Below, piece after piece: positions 1 to 10,415 of a DNA stretch of 64,000 nt. The translations under genes were made by a program, and so were the position numbers. The notes under the pieces are model-generated. The model did no database searches and was not told the origin of the DNA. It was given only the letters and a program-made list of their open reading frames with translations. The stretch comes from Panagrolaimus kolymaensis (lineage: Eukaryota; Nematoda; Chromadorea; Rhabditida; Panagrolaimidae). Numbering within the stretch: position 1 is the stretch's first letter; the number at the start of each line of letters is the position of its first letter. The stretch lies in the NCBI GenBank assembly GCA_028622995.1, contig JAJQJQ010000005.1, positions 7,130,001 through 7,194,000 of the forward strand, written 5' to 3'.

Positions 1-299
1 TATTTTCTTTTTTTATTTGCAGTCTTAAATTTGCTGCTTGAATTTTTCTTGAAGGACATAATATCTTTCATCCGACTGCTAAAATTGGTATTATCACATG
101 GCTTTTTCTTTTTCAAACAGTTTCAAAGATTTGAAATATTCTTTTGGGTCTCGTTGCGAATTACCGTATTCACTTGCATCATTTCATTTAGCCTTTTTTG
201 TTCACTTTTTTCATTCCTTATTCATCTTCTATTCTTCTCTCTTTTCGATTTTTTCTCCTTTTTTTACTTAATAAAAAAATGATTGTTATTTTTTAGGTA

Positions 300-575
300 A
301 TGGATGCGGCAAATTTTACACTCGGCCTTCATACAATGGTATCTGCTCTTCCGACTACTGAACTTGTCAAGCTTCTCCAGCATGGTATGAACGAACTCCA
401 CAAAGATGAACGTCATCTTGAAAATTCGCCTTATGGGATGGTAAGTTCTTTTTTTCGCTCTTTATATGCTGACTATTAATTTTAGAACTCGCTTGAAACC
501 ACACGAAGCTTCGCTGCATGGTCTAAACAGAACGGTGAAAAGCTTATGGAAAAGCTTATTAACAAAAACTATTAA
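300..575 (+). CDS. small hypothetical protein, 76 aa, unit 1 copy
   Basis: Two exons, 300-440 and 486-575, are joined in phase 0 by a 45-base GT-AG intron. The product starts MDAANFTLGLHTMV and ends EKLMEKLINKNY. It has no signal peptide or membrane segment. The middle (about residues 19-45) and the C-terminus look helical and charged. The ATG lies three bases after a strong ttttttag acceptor with no obvious upstream exon, which fits spliced-leader trans-splicing, and an AATAAA follows the stop. I do not recognise the family. An upstream exon spliced to the same acceptor cannot be excluded, in which case this would be the end of a larger gene. Confidence 0.55.
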
Positions 576-815
576 TTTTTATTTTTGTTTTTGATTATTT
601 TGTTCTGAAAAATAAAGATGTTATTGTCTATTCATGTTTTTGTTTTCTTCTCTTTTTTTGATTTTCGGACTGCTTACGGAAATTTCAAGATGTCCTTTTT
701 GGTATTCATTTTTAATGCTTTCGGTTGATTATTCTCATTGCACACACAACTGTATCTGGTCAAAGAAAAGAATTCTGCCTTTTGAATTCTTTGTTGATTA
801 TCCATTTTTTTTTTT

Positions 816-2560
816 TTACTTTTTGTTGTTACTTTCGATGTATCTATCCATCGTGGGATCCCCATTTCCTTTGAACTTAGTTTTCACAGATTGTAAGTTC
901 CTTACAACTGCTTTGCTTTTATTGTGAGAATTTGCTTTGAAACTTCGACCAACTTCAGTGCTTCGCTTTTCACAAAAACTTTGTCCAAGCTTAGCTACAT
1001 GATGATTATTTTCGACAACTTTGAAATCGAAATGACTGAAACCACGAGCTTTTTGAATTTTTTCTTTAGGTGTTGCTAATTTTTCACGATGAGCATAATC
1101 GACACTTGATCCACCTTTCACATCTTGTCCAGATGCTACTAACTTTCCGCGACGAGGACATTGCTTTCCTTTTACCTTCCCTTGCATGTGACTTACATGC
1201 ACCTTCACATTCTCTTTGGCTTTACATGGAATAACTTCAAGCATATTCAAAAATTTAGCTTTTTGATCAACTTTGTCTTTCCGTCACATCTTCAACTAGC
1301 TCATCCAATTTCTTCCAAACAAGGAAATCCCTTGCTTAACAACAGTAAGACATAGCTTCTTACACTCATGTTTGACCTTTACTTCAACTTCGCATATACC
1401 AAGAATCTTAATGTTACTTATGCCATTGTAACTTTGAAGATAAAAATTTGCTTCATGCAACTTTGGTTTCCCCAAAATGCTCCATACCTTCTTGTTGACC
1501 ACTGTCATCGCTGCACCGGTGTCATACTAAAACTTTAATTTGCGATTGTTTATCTGGCACTGAACCATGATTGGTGGCACATATTCTTGCATGTTTTCCA
1601 TTTCTGACAAAACCGTTAGCAATCCAAACGGATCGACATGACGAGCACATTCTTCATTTACATATCTAATCTTCGGCTTTGGTCTATCTCCCTCCCCGGA
1701 AGATGAAGAGCTTCCATTTCCATAAGAATGCCTCTTATTATTCTCGCAACATCGAGCATAATGTCCTATGCTTTTGCATTTGTTGCATTTTCGATCCTTT
1801 GCAGGACAATTTCCACGAACTTTTTGATGGATCCCATCGCAATACTTGCATTTGTTGTAACCATGGCCGATTACATTCATATCGTAGACATTTGAAGCGC
1901 TTGCTCCACCTTTGATAATCTGTGTTGGGCTTTTGCATTGTTCGAAGCTCATGGTCAATTCCCGAGCTTGGTTCATTGATGTAAGTTCATTCGAAGGTGT
2001 CATTAAAAATCAACGAAGTTCATCATTTCCTAGACCACTTATAGCTGCCATTACACCAAATTCTTCTGCTGTCATACTCGAAATTTTGCATTGACCAAGC
2101 ATCTAGCTCATATGCATGAAATATTCTTCCACTGATTGATCAGATTGTTGCTTTTCATTGAAGAATCACACTCTCATCGAGAAGATATTGGCCTTGTTGG
2201 TGCATTTATCTTTGACAATCTTCATCAAGTCGTTGTATGTTTGCTTTTCAGGAGCTAATGGATATGTCCAGTCGATTATCTTCTCAAGCATCTCGGATCC
2301 GATATGCTGTAATAACGCTACCTTTTCTTTATCATTAGCATCGGTGTACTTCTTATCATCGAAATACATGTTCAGTTGGGTCTCCCAAACGTCAAATCTT
2401 TTTTTACCATTATAAGCTGGTGGAGGCCATACTGTCTCAGTTGGCGGTATCATGTTCGTCTTATTATCCTCTTGCTGCATTGTAAAAAATGCAAATGAAT
2501 GTTGAAATGACAAGTTTTTGTGGCGGCCCAACTGGGGCGCCTTAAAAACTTGTTGATTTT
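816..2560 (-). mobile_element. degraded Ty3/gypsy-like retroelement, gag-pro fragment, unit 1
   Basis: One reading frame runs from 2531 down to a TAA at 816-818 without any frameshift. In order it shows a Gag-like region (about 2480-2010), a cysteine-rich stretch with a zinc knuckle of form CX2CX4HX4C (CNKCKSIGHYARCC, near 1740-1790), a retropepsin site YDTGAA at about 1515-1525, and a protease-like end GRNWMS near 1300. A basic 144-residue tail follows that I cannot assign. Reverse transcriptase, RNase H and integrase are absent. The frame is broken at 2166, 2103, 2010, 1527, 1296 and 1284 (lower coordinate of each stop), so it is dead. Upstream, GGCGCC-containing sequence at 2521-2545 resembles the LTR/primer-binding junction of gypsy elements, but no LTR pair was found. 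Confidence 0.8.
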
Positions 2561-2997
2561 AAAGCGTATTTAATAACAATACAAACTTACATTACAGCTA
2601 CTGATAGGACATTTTATCCATTTTGAACCATTTTTCTGTTGTTATTAGTGTAATTATGTCTATTTTTTTTTAAGTTGCACCAATGTTTTAGATAAACTTC
2701 ACCTTAATCAAGATAAATGTTTTGTCGTACTTGTCGTGAATATAAAACTGCCAACAAATGTGAGATTTGTTGAAGATATGCTCAAGAGGAACAAAATATT
2801 TTATTCTTTACAAAGAAAAAAAAGTTTTACAAAATTTGAATTATTGGTTTTTTATTCACGGGCTCCCATTTATCGAGTAATGATTTTATTGTTTTCATTG
2901 TTGCAGAATGATTGTGGAAATATTCATAATGAAAGTAAATTTTGAAGCATGAATTTGGCGCAGCATTTAACTAAAAAAAGAAAGTGAAAGTTAAGTA
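2561..2997. other. no gene seen (also 9979-10415 in unit 2)
   Basis: This AT-rich stretch lies between the retroelement fragment and the 3' end of the HAT/F-box-like gene. It may include the remnant of the element's 5' LTR, but I saw no matching direct repeat on the other side and no convincing exon. Confidence 0.4.
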
Positions 2998-4854
2998 CTA
3001 AAAATTACTAGCTACTTTGATGAAGTCACAAATTAAAGATGTATCTTCATCATACAAAAAATATTCCAAAGAGATGAATGAGAGTTTCGTTTTATTTAAA
3101 TGATGCTTTCGTGTTATAATTTTTGGGGAAGCAAATGGATATTTTCCTTTGAATTCAGCGTTTGTCAGCATCGGCATTTTGTCAATCATCTCTTTTATCG
3201 AAACCATTTCGTTTTGATCATTTACGGAAGAATAACGAAATTTAAAATTTTCAACATTTTCTACCAATAACTCGAATTCTGGCAAATTTAAATCTTGACA
3301 ATAAATATCAATTTTTTTTAGTGCACATCTGTACAATCTTGAAGCAACATAAGAAAGGGCCGTTCGGTTGAAAAAGTTGTTTTTGCAATAATATAAATTA
3401 TTTATTAAATAAAGCTTTGGATGATTTTTAATATTTAAATCATACTCTGTAAGGAAAAATGATTCATCAAATGTACATGTTTTCTTTAGAAAGTATGGGA
3501 TATCAATTTTGTGACAAAGAGCAATTTTAAGCATAGCATAAAATTGTTTTGAAATTGAATAAAGGTTTTGAAGGATACTATAATTTGCCTTTTCACAAAT
3601 ATATCGAATTAACGGTTGAGGAAATGAAAAATTTTGGAAAGTTGTAAGTTGAAAGGATACAGGCTTTGATGTTCGGAAAGGAGTAATGCCTTTTTCATTT
3701 ATGGCATAATCAGGGATGATGTGAGGGTATTTTATTTCAATTTCCATCTCAATATTTTTGAAAAAAGTTTCAAAGTTTTCGTTTGAAACATTTCTGAAAT
3801 ATCGATTAGCTAAAACCAGGGAAGCTTCTTTTGTTCCGAAATCCATTTCAAGTTTGATGCAATCAAACTTCCATTTTGTTGTGTCAATTCCAAGTATGTC
3901 AACCCGATTAATTTCGCTTTGGTATGTTTTCCGCATTTCTAAATCATCTATATAAAAGCGGCAATATCGAGAGTAAACGTTCAGCATCCACTAGAATTTT
4001 CCACTATTAAATTTTAATAAGCTTTAAACTAACTTTAAAGTAGTTTTTTTCATTTAAGAAATTAATATACATTTTCCAAAACATGGAATCGTATGGTTTT
4101 TGGCTAAGACGGACTTCAATGTTTTGGATGACAAATTTGTCATCACTCGATTCTTTTAAACAATTAATCCATTTTTCATCATCATCTTTCGAATCCATAA
4201 TTTTTTGATACAAAGCTAGAGATTTTTCATACTTTTGGTACAATTCTTCCGTTATTGGCGAAGCTTAAATATGTGTGCAAAGTTAGAGCATTTCCATCAT
4301 GTACTACAACTTACTGGACTCTTGTTCATAAAAATCCAGACATTTTTTCAATTCCGCAAAAGGCAAAGAAAAAGCTTCTTCGATTAATTGAAGATAATTT
4401 ACGCGTCCTTTTATCGTATTTGCTTTTAGTAGTTTAAAGTCGTAATCAATTATTTTTGTCCATAGTAAATTCTAAAAATTTTTAAACAATAATTATTTTT
4501 TATGTTTTTTTTAATTACTTTTGGATAACAATAATCACTCCCCAAACATGTACTACTGACATAGAAATGATTAAAAGCGCGTATTGCAAGTTCTTTATCT
4601 CTTTGTGATTGAAACTCGCTGTTAGTATAAAATGTTTTACTAAAAAGGAAATGAGATATAAAAAAACTTTTAATTTATAAAACTTACTGATACCACCGTT
4701 CCCAACAAAAACTCACGGTGGTGAATTTGCTTACAAATGTCTCGTATAATTTTTCTTTTTCTTGTAAATTTGGGGTTTGATTCAAGTTTTCAAAAAGCTC
4801 TTTAATAGCCCTTTGATAGCTCACTGGTAACAAACATATATCACGATAATACAT
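2998..4854 (-). CDS. HAT-repeat plus F-box-like domain protein, 555 aa, unit 1
   Basis: Five exons on the minus strand: 4854-4688, 4639-4519, 4471-4315, 4263-4034 and 3990-2998. All junctions keep the frame, with 46-48-base introns typical of the window. The N-terminal ~230 residues have the aromatic spacing of HAT (half-a-TPR) repeats as in Prp39-type splicing proteins, for example CWERWYH, LWTKIIDYDFK, MFWKMYINFLNE and YSRYCRFYIDD. From about residue 340, the segment NFSFPQPLIRYI...LYSISKQFYAMLK matches the start of the F-box-like gene at 34525-35567. The start is the first ATG after a ttaacag acceptor, because an in-frame stop lies just upstream. A role as an adaptor of a divergent F-box type is inference. 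A diverged Prp39 paralogue is the alternative for the N-terminal half. Confidence 0.72.
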
Positions 4855-5840
4855 CCTCGTTAACGTCTCTAATTTGTCTGTTAACTTTAAATTAACTAAA
4901 GAGTTTTATTTTCAAAAAACAACAAATTTTTTGACAAGTGAACGTTTATTTGAAAGAATGAACAAATGAACATACCAAACGAATGGCAAAAAATGGTAAA
5001 AGTGAAGCTTCAAATAGCAAGGCAACCAAAAAATTTAAAATATGGATTAATAAAATGAATAAAATCTTTGCGAACGATTTTATGAATAAAAGAATACGTA
5101 AGTTCAGATATTAGAATGATAAAAATTGGCAAATAACAAAAATAAAAATGAAGGACGTACAAGGAAAAGGAAGTTTAAAATGGTGATGGCACTAACTAAC
5201 TAGCTTATAAATACTAACCAAGATCAACTAAAGTTAATCATGTGGTGACTTTGTACGACCTTTTTCTTCAAAATCGATTAAGAATAGCTTGAGCCCTGAT
5301 TTTAAAACTCAGGTAAAACAGTTTTTTGTTGTTGTAAAAAAGAGGCTCAAATTGTATAAAACGCAAGCTATTTCTCACTACAAGAAGTGCATGGTTTTAA
5401 AATGATTCAGGATACGGTATTTCCCCTAAATCGTTGTCATTGTTCAGTTCACTTTTTTTGAAATACAAATGCAGCGTAGAAGACTTCTTCTCTTTCTTTT
5501 TTCAGGGTAATTTAAGACATTTACGTTTTTTTATTTTTTATTTAGCTTCAAAAAGCAAAGTCCCAACGTTTGAACATTTGGATAAAAATGGCTTTCTTTT
5601 CATTTTTTAAATTGTAAATGGCTTTTGTTTCCATGGATCTTCATTTTATAAACGTTTTTTATCACCAAATGTCATCAATTTTTGTTTGAAATCATGTTGG
5701 TTTAATCTATTGGCTTTATGTTACGAGTGAGCTAATAGCACTTTCAATGATTTCTTCTTTCGCGATTTCAAAACTTTTCTTTTTCTTTTCTAAATTTTGC
5801 TTCCATTTCCTGCATTTTTTTAGCTCAAAACTTTTAAACC
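4855..5840. other. divergent intergenic region, no gene seen (also 12273-13258)
   Basis: It separates the divergently transcribed HAT/F-box-like gene (minus) and SUB1 (plus), so it should carry both promoters. It is AT-rich without recognisable coding frames. The SUB1 end closes with a ctgcattttttag acceptor at about 5821 and only 19 bases of leader before the ATG, consistent with trans-splicing. Confidence 0.4.
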
Positions 5841-6448
5841 ATGTCTAGCTCTGGATCTTCTGATACTGACTTTGCTCCTGATAAGGTTAGTTTACATTGA
5901 ATTGTTATCATTACTTATAATCAATATTTTAGGAAGTCGTGAAGGATGATAGTTCTGATGTCTCTGAACCTGAACCTGAAATTAAGCCTAAGAAGGGTGA
6001 CAAGAAAGGCAAGGCTGCTACTCCTACTGGCAAATCGTCAAAACCTCAATCCAAGGTAAACTTTGAGTTTTTAATGACGCGTTTTTATTTGAATATTTTT
6101 AGAAGCGCAAGGTAGAAGAAAGCTCTGAAGATGAATCGGAAGAAGAAAAACCTAAATCCAAGAAATCAAGCAAAGCTAAAGAAGAAGATGATAAAAGTGA
6201 ACTACCTGATGCAAGTTATTTACCTAGCCTTTTTTCGTTTATAATAATTTTTTTTATAGGGCATTGATCTTGGTAACATGCGGTACGCCACAAAATCCAA
6301 CTTCAAGGGCAAGGAATATATCAACATTCGTGAATATTACCGAAAGGACAACGAACTTCTTCCTGGTAAAAAGGGTATTACCTTTACTCCTCAACAATTC
6401 AAGGATTTTGTCAAGAAAATTCCAGCTATTGAAAAGAAATTTCTTTGA
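5841..6448 (+). CDS. SUB1: transcriptional coactivator PC4/SUB1, 154 aa, unit 1
   Basis: Four exons: 5841-5885, 5933-6055, 6103-6210 and 6260-6448. The N-terminal ~90 residues are Ser/Glu/Lys-rich and disordered (SSGSSDTDF..., SSEDESEEEKPKSKK), like the phosphorylated tail of PC4. The last ~60 residues match the single-stranded-DNA-binding core: DLGNMRYATKSNFKGKEYIN, IREYY, LLPGKKGITFTPQQF. In other animals this protein binds ssDNA and general transcription factors in the nucleus and supports activator-dependent Pol II transcription. Intron 3 begins with GC rather than GT (GAT|gcaagt), and splicing there is required, since retention shifts the core out of frame. It appears to be the first gene of an operon with CPSF3. 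Confidence 0.93.
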
Positions 6449-6660
6449 AAAGTGCATTCTGTTCGTGTAAACCCGAGATCTCTTCATTTTGATATCTTTG
6501 TTTCTTATCGTGTAACGTTGTTATTTTTCTTTGTTTTATAAAATAAATTTTGTTTTTAACTAAGTGTTTCTTGTATCGTGGGTACATTTCCGGCATAAAT
6601 ATTGATAAATTTTATATGTACATAACAAGTAAACAAAATATAAATTGCAGGATATTAGCA
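6449..6660 (+). promoter_or_regulatory. SUB1-CPSF3 intercistronic region (also 13867-14078)
   Basis: A poly(A) signal (AATAAA) lies at about 6541, and a splice acceptor (aaattgcag) ends at about 6650, some ten bases before the CPSF3 ATG. The roughly 100-base gap between 3'-end signal and acceptor, on the same strand, is the spacing expected in nematode operons, where the downstream gene is trans-spliced. The arrangement is seen in the sequence. Operon status is inference. Confidence 0.55.
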
Positions 6661-7381
6661 ATGGATTCTGCAACTGAAGAACCTTATGGTAGTGTCAATT
6701 CCGATGTTCTTCAGTTTATTCCTTTGTAAGTTTCTAATTACCATGGTTCAACTAATATTTGTGCTTTCAGAGGATCTGGGCAAGAAGTTGGTCGATCATG
6801 TCATTACTTGAACTTTAAAGGCAAAAAGATTTTGGTTAGTTTTCTCATATTCGTTTCTTTCTTTAACTGTCGGTTTTTAGCTTGATTGTGGTATTCATCC
6901 TGGAATGCATGGAATTGATTCTCTTCCATTTGTTGATTTTATTGATGTTGATGAAATTGATTTACTCTTGGTTACTCATTTTCATATTGATCATTGTGGA
7001 GCTCTTCCATGGTTACTAACTAAAACAGCATTTAGAGGAAGATGTTTTATGACTCACGCAACTAAAGCCATTTACCGTATCATGCTTGGAGATTTTGTTA
7101 AAGTTGCTAAAAATGGACCTGGTGGCGATCGAATCCTTTATACCGAAGACGATGTTGAAAAGAGTATGAGCAAAATAGAATGTGTGGATTTTAAAGAACA
7201 AAAAGAAATTAATGGGGTTCGATTTCGTGCATATGTTGCTGGACATGTTCTTGGAGCCTGCATGTTTATGATTGAAATTGATACTGTTCGAGTATTATAT
7301 ACTGGTGATATTTCATGTGAAGAAGATCGACATTTGAGAGCTGCAGAAGTTCCTGAAGTTACACCAGATATTCTAATTTCG
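6661..7381 (+). pseudogene. CPSF3: CPSF3 5' fragment, truncated copy
   Basis: This is the first three exons of CPSF3 (6661-6725, 6771-6834, 6881-7381), 210 codons covering the N-terminal metallo-beta-lactamase half with the HFHIDH zinc motif. After the exon 3 donor, the sequence passes through a hybrid intron into unit 2. An acceptor at 7431-7440 (ttatttgcag) would join TCT TAA, ending the protein one residue later. Retaining the intron gives a stop after VMLTYLA. The beta-CASP domain and the C-terminus are missing, so nuclease function is not expected. It also carries GDI instead of the usual GDF after the strand LYT. Confidence 0.88.
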
Positions 7382-7717
7382 GTAATGCTTACATATTTGG
7401 CTTAATATTAATTGTTATTATTTTCTTTTTTTATTTGCAGTCTTAAATTTGCTGCTTGAATTTTTCTTGAAGGACATAATATCTTTCATCCGACTGCTAA
7501 AATTGGTATTATCACATGGCTTTTTCTTTTTCAAACAGTTTCAAAGATTTGAAATATTCTTTTGGGTCTCGTTGCGAATTACCGTATTCACTTGCATCAT
7601 TTCATTTAGCCTTTTTTGTTCACTTTTTTCATTCCTTATTCATCTTCTATTCTTCTCTCTTTTCGATTTTTTCTCCTTTTTTTACTTAATAAAAAAATGA
7701 TTGTTATTTTTTAGGTA

Positions 7718-7993
7718 ATGGATGCGGCAAATTTTACACTCGGCCTTCATACAATGGTATCTGCTCTTCCGACTACTGAACTTGTCAAGCTTCTCCAGCA
7801 TGGTATGAACGAACTCCACAAAGATGAACGTCATCTTGAAAATTCGCCTTATGGGATGGTAAGTTCTTTTTTTCGCTCTTTATATGCTGACTATTAATTT
7901 TAGAACTCGCTTGAAACCACACGAAGCTTCGCTGCATGGTCTAAACAGAACGGTGAAAAGCTTATGGAAAAGCTTATTAACAAAAACTATTAA
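7718..7993 (+). CDS. small hypothetical protein, 76 aa, unit 2 copy
   Basis: This is the identical second copy of the 76-residue gene at 300-575. Its exons are 7718-7858 and 7904-7993. Here the sequence upstream is known. It follows the truncated CPSF3 exon 3 and a hybrid intron, so this gene sits about 340 bases downstream of the broken CPSF3 copy and in the same orientation. Read-through transcription from the SUB1/CPSF3 operon into this copy is possible. Function is unknown. Confidence 0.55.
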
Positions 7994-8233
7994 TTTTTAT
8001 TTTTGTTTTTGATTATTTTGTTCTGAAAAATAAAGATGTTATTGTCTATTCATGTTTTTGTTTTCTTCTCTTTTTTTGATTTTCGGACTGCTTACGGAAA
8101 TTTCAAGATGTCCTTTTTGGTATTCATTTTTAATGCTTTCGGTTGATTATTCTCATTGCACACACAACTGTATCTGGTCAAAGAAAAGAATTCTGCCTTT
8201 TGAATTCTTTGTTGATTATCCATTTTTTTTTTT

Positions 8234-9978
8234 TTACTTTTTGTTGTTACTTTCGATGTATCTATCCATCGTGGGATCCCCATTTCCTTTGAACTTAGTT
8301 TTCACAGATTGTAAGTTCCTTACAACTGCTTTGCTTTTATTGTGAGAATTTGCTTTGAAACTTCGACCAACTTCAGTGCTTCGCTTTTCACAAAAACTTT
8401 GTCCAAGCTTAGCTACATGATGATTATTTTCGACAACTTTGAAATCGAAATGACTGAAACCACGAGCTTTTTGAATTTTTTCTTTAGGTGTTGCTAATTT
8501 TTCACGATGAGCATAATCGACACTTGATCCACCTTTCACATCTTGTCCAGATGCTACTAACTTTCCGCGACGAGGACATTGCTTTCCTTTTACCTTCCCT
8601 TGCATGTGACTTACATGCACCTTCACATTCTCTTTGGCTTTACATGGAATAACTTCAAGCATATTCAAAAATTTAGCTTTTTGATCAACTTTGTCTTTCC
8701 GTCACATCTTCAACTAGCTCATCCAATTTCTTCCAAACAAGGAAATCCCTTGCTTAACAACAGTAAGACATAGCTTCTTACACTCATGTTTGACCTTTAC
8801 TTCAACTTCGCATATACCAAGAATCTTAATGTTACTTATGCCATTGTAACTTTGAAGATAAAAATTTGCTTCATGCAACTTTGGTTTCCCCAAAATGCTC
8901 CATACCTTCTTGTTGACCACTGTCATCGCTGCACCGGTGTCATACTAAAACTTTAATTTGCGATTGTTTATCTGGCACTGAACCATGATTGGTGGCACAT
9001 ATTCTTGCATGTTTTCCATTTCTGACAAAACCGTTAGCAATCCAAACGGATCGACATGACGAGCACATTCTTCATTTACATATCTAATCTTCGGCTTTGG
9101 TCTATCTCCCTCCCCGGAAGATGAAGAGCTTCCATTTCCATAAGAATGCCTCTTATTATTCTCGCAACATCGAGCATAATGTCCTATGCTTTTGCATTTG
9201 TTGCATTTTCGATCCTTTGCAGGACAATTTCCACGAACTTTTTGATGGATCCCATCGCAATACTTGCATTTGTTGTAACCATGGCCGATTACATTCATAT
9301 CGTAGACATTTGAAGCGCTTGCTCCACCTTTGATAATCTGTGTTGGGCTTTTGCATTGTTCGAAGCTCATGGTCAATTCCCGAGCTTGGTTCATTGATGT
9401 AAGTTCATTCGAAGGTGTCATTAAAAATCAACGAAGTTCATCATTTCCTAGACCACTTATAGCTGCCATTACACCAAATTCTTCTGCTGTCATACTCGAA
9501 ATTTTGCATTGACCAAGCATCTAGCTCATATGCATGAAATATTCTTCCACTGATTGATCAGATTGTTGCTTTTCATTGAAGAATCACACTCTCATCGAGA
9601 AGATATTGGCCTTGTTGGTGCATTTATCTTTGACAATCTTCATCAAGTCGTTGTATGTTTGCTTTTCAGGAGCTAATGGATATGTCCAGTCGATTATCTT
9701 CTCAAGCATCTCGGATCCGATATGCTGTAATAACGCTACCTTTTCTTTATCATTAGCATCGGTGTACTTCTTATCATCGAAATACATGTTCAGTTGGGTC
9801 TCCCAAACGTCAAATCTTTTTTTACCATTATAAGCTGGTGGAGGCCATACTGTCTCAGTTGGCGGTATCATGTTCGTCTTATTATCCTCTTGCTGCATTG
9901 TAAAAAATGCAAATGAATGTTGAAATGACAAGTTTTTGTGGCGGCCCAACTGGGGCGCCTTAAAAACTTGTTGATTTT
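8234..9978 (-). mobile_element. degraded Ty3/gypsy-like retroelement, gag-pro fragment, unit 2
   Basis: Same element as at 816-2560, shifted by 7418, with the same six internal stop codons. Shared stops show that the element decayed before the region was duplicated, or that the two units are one locus assembled twice. No new target-site duplication or LTR is visible. Confidence 0.8.
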
Positions 9979-10415
9979 AAAGCGTATTTAATAACAATAC
10001 AAACTTACATTACAGCTACTGATAGGACATTTTATCCATTTTGAACCATTTTTCTGTTGTTATTAGTGTAATTATGTCTATTTTTTTTTAAGTTGCACCA
10101 ATGTTTTAGATAAACTTCACCTTAATCAAGATAAATGTTTTGTCGTACTTGTCGTGAATATAAAACTGCCAACAAATGTGAGATTTGTTGAAGATATGCT
10201 CAAGAGGAACAAAATATTTTATTCTTTACAAAGAAAAAAAAGTTTTACAAAATTTGAATTATTGGTTTTTTATTCACGGGCTCCCATTTATCGAGTAATG
10301 ATTTTATTGTTTTCATTGTTGCAGAATGATTGTGGAAATATTCATAATGAAAGTAAATTTTGAAGCATGAATTTGGCGCAGCATTTAACTAAAAAAAGAA
10401 AGTGAAAGTTAAGTA

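Larger units (their letters stand above)
1..7418. repeat. tandem duplication, unit 1 (about 7.4 kb)
   Basis: The sequence from base 1 recurs from base 7419 with an offset of 7418, and every open frame compared is identical between the two units. Differences appear only near the right edge. A T/A change turns GDF (unit 2) into GDI (unit 1) near 7309, and the following intron differs by several substitutions and a 5-base gap before similarity stops near 7411. Because the window begins inside the unit, the left edge of the repeat cannot be seen. The near-identity means a very recent duplication or an assembly duplication of one locus. Confidence 0.93.

Noticed and set aside
54..101. Protein-like 16-codon reading GHNIFHPTAKIGIITW
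   Set aside because: It is preceded by an in-frame TGA and followed by no usable donor. It may be a remnant exon of a gene left of the duplication, but it is too short to annotate.
31..282. 83-codon Phe/Leu-rich frame at the start of each unit (also 7449-7700)
   Set aside because: Composition follows poly-T DNA, it lies between an acceptor and the 76-aa gene's acceptor, and it has no family features. Likely intronic or spacer.
816..2970. LTRs around the gag-pro fragment
   Set aside because: No matching direct repeats were found between 576-815 and 2532-2990. Only a GGCGCC-type primer-site-like motif is visible near 2521-2545.
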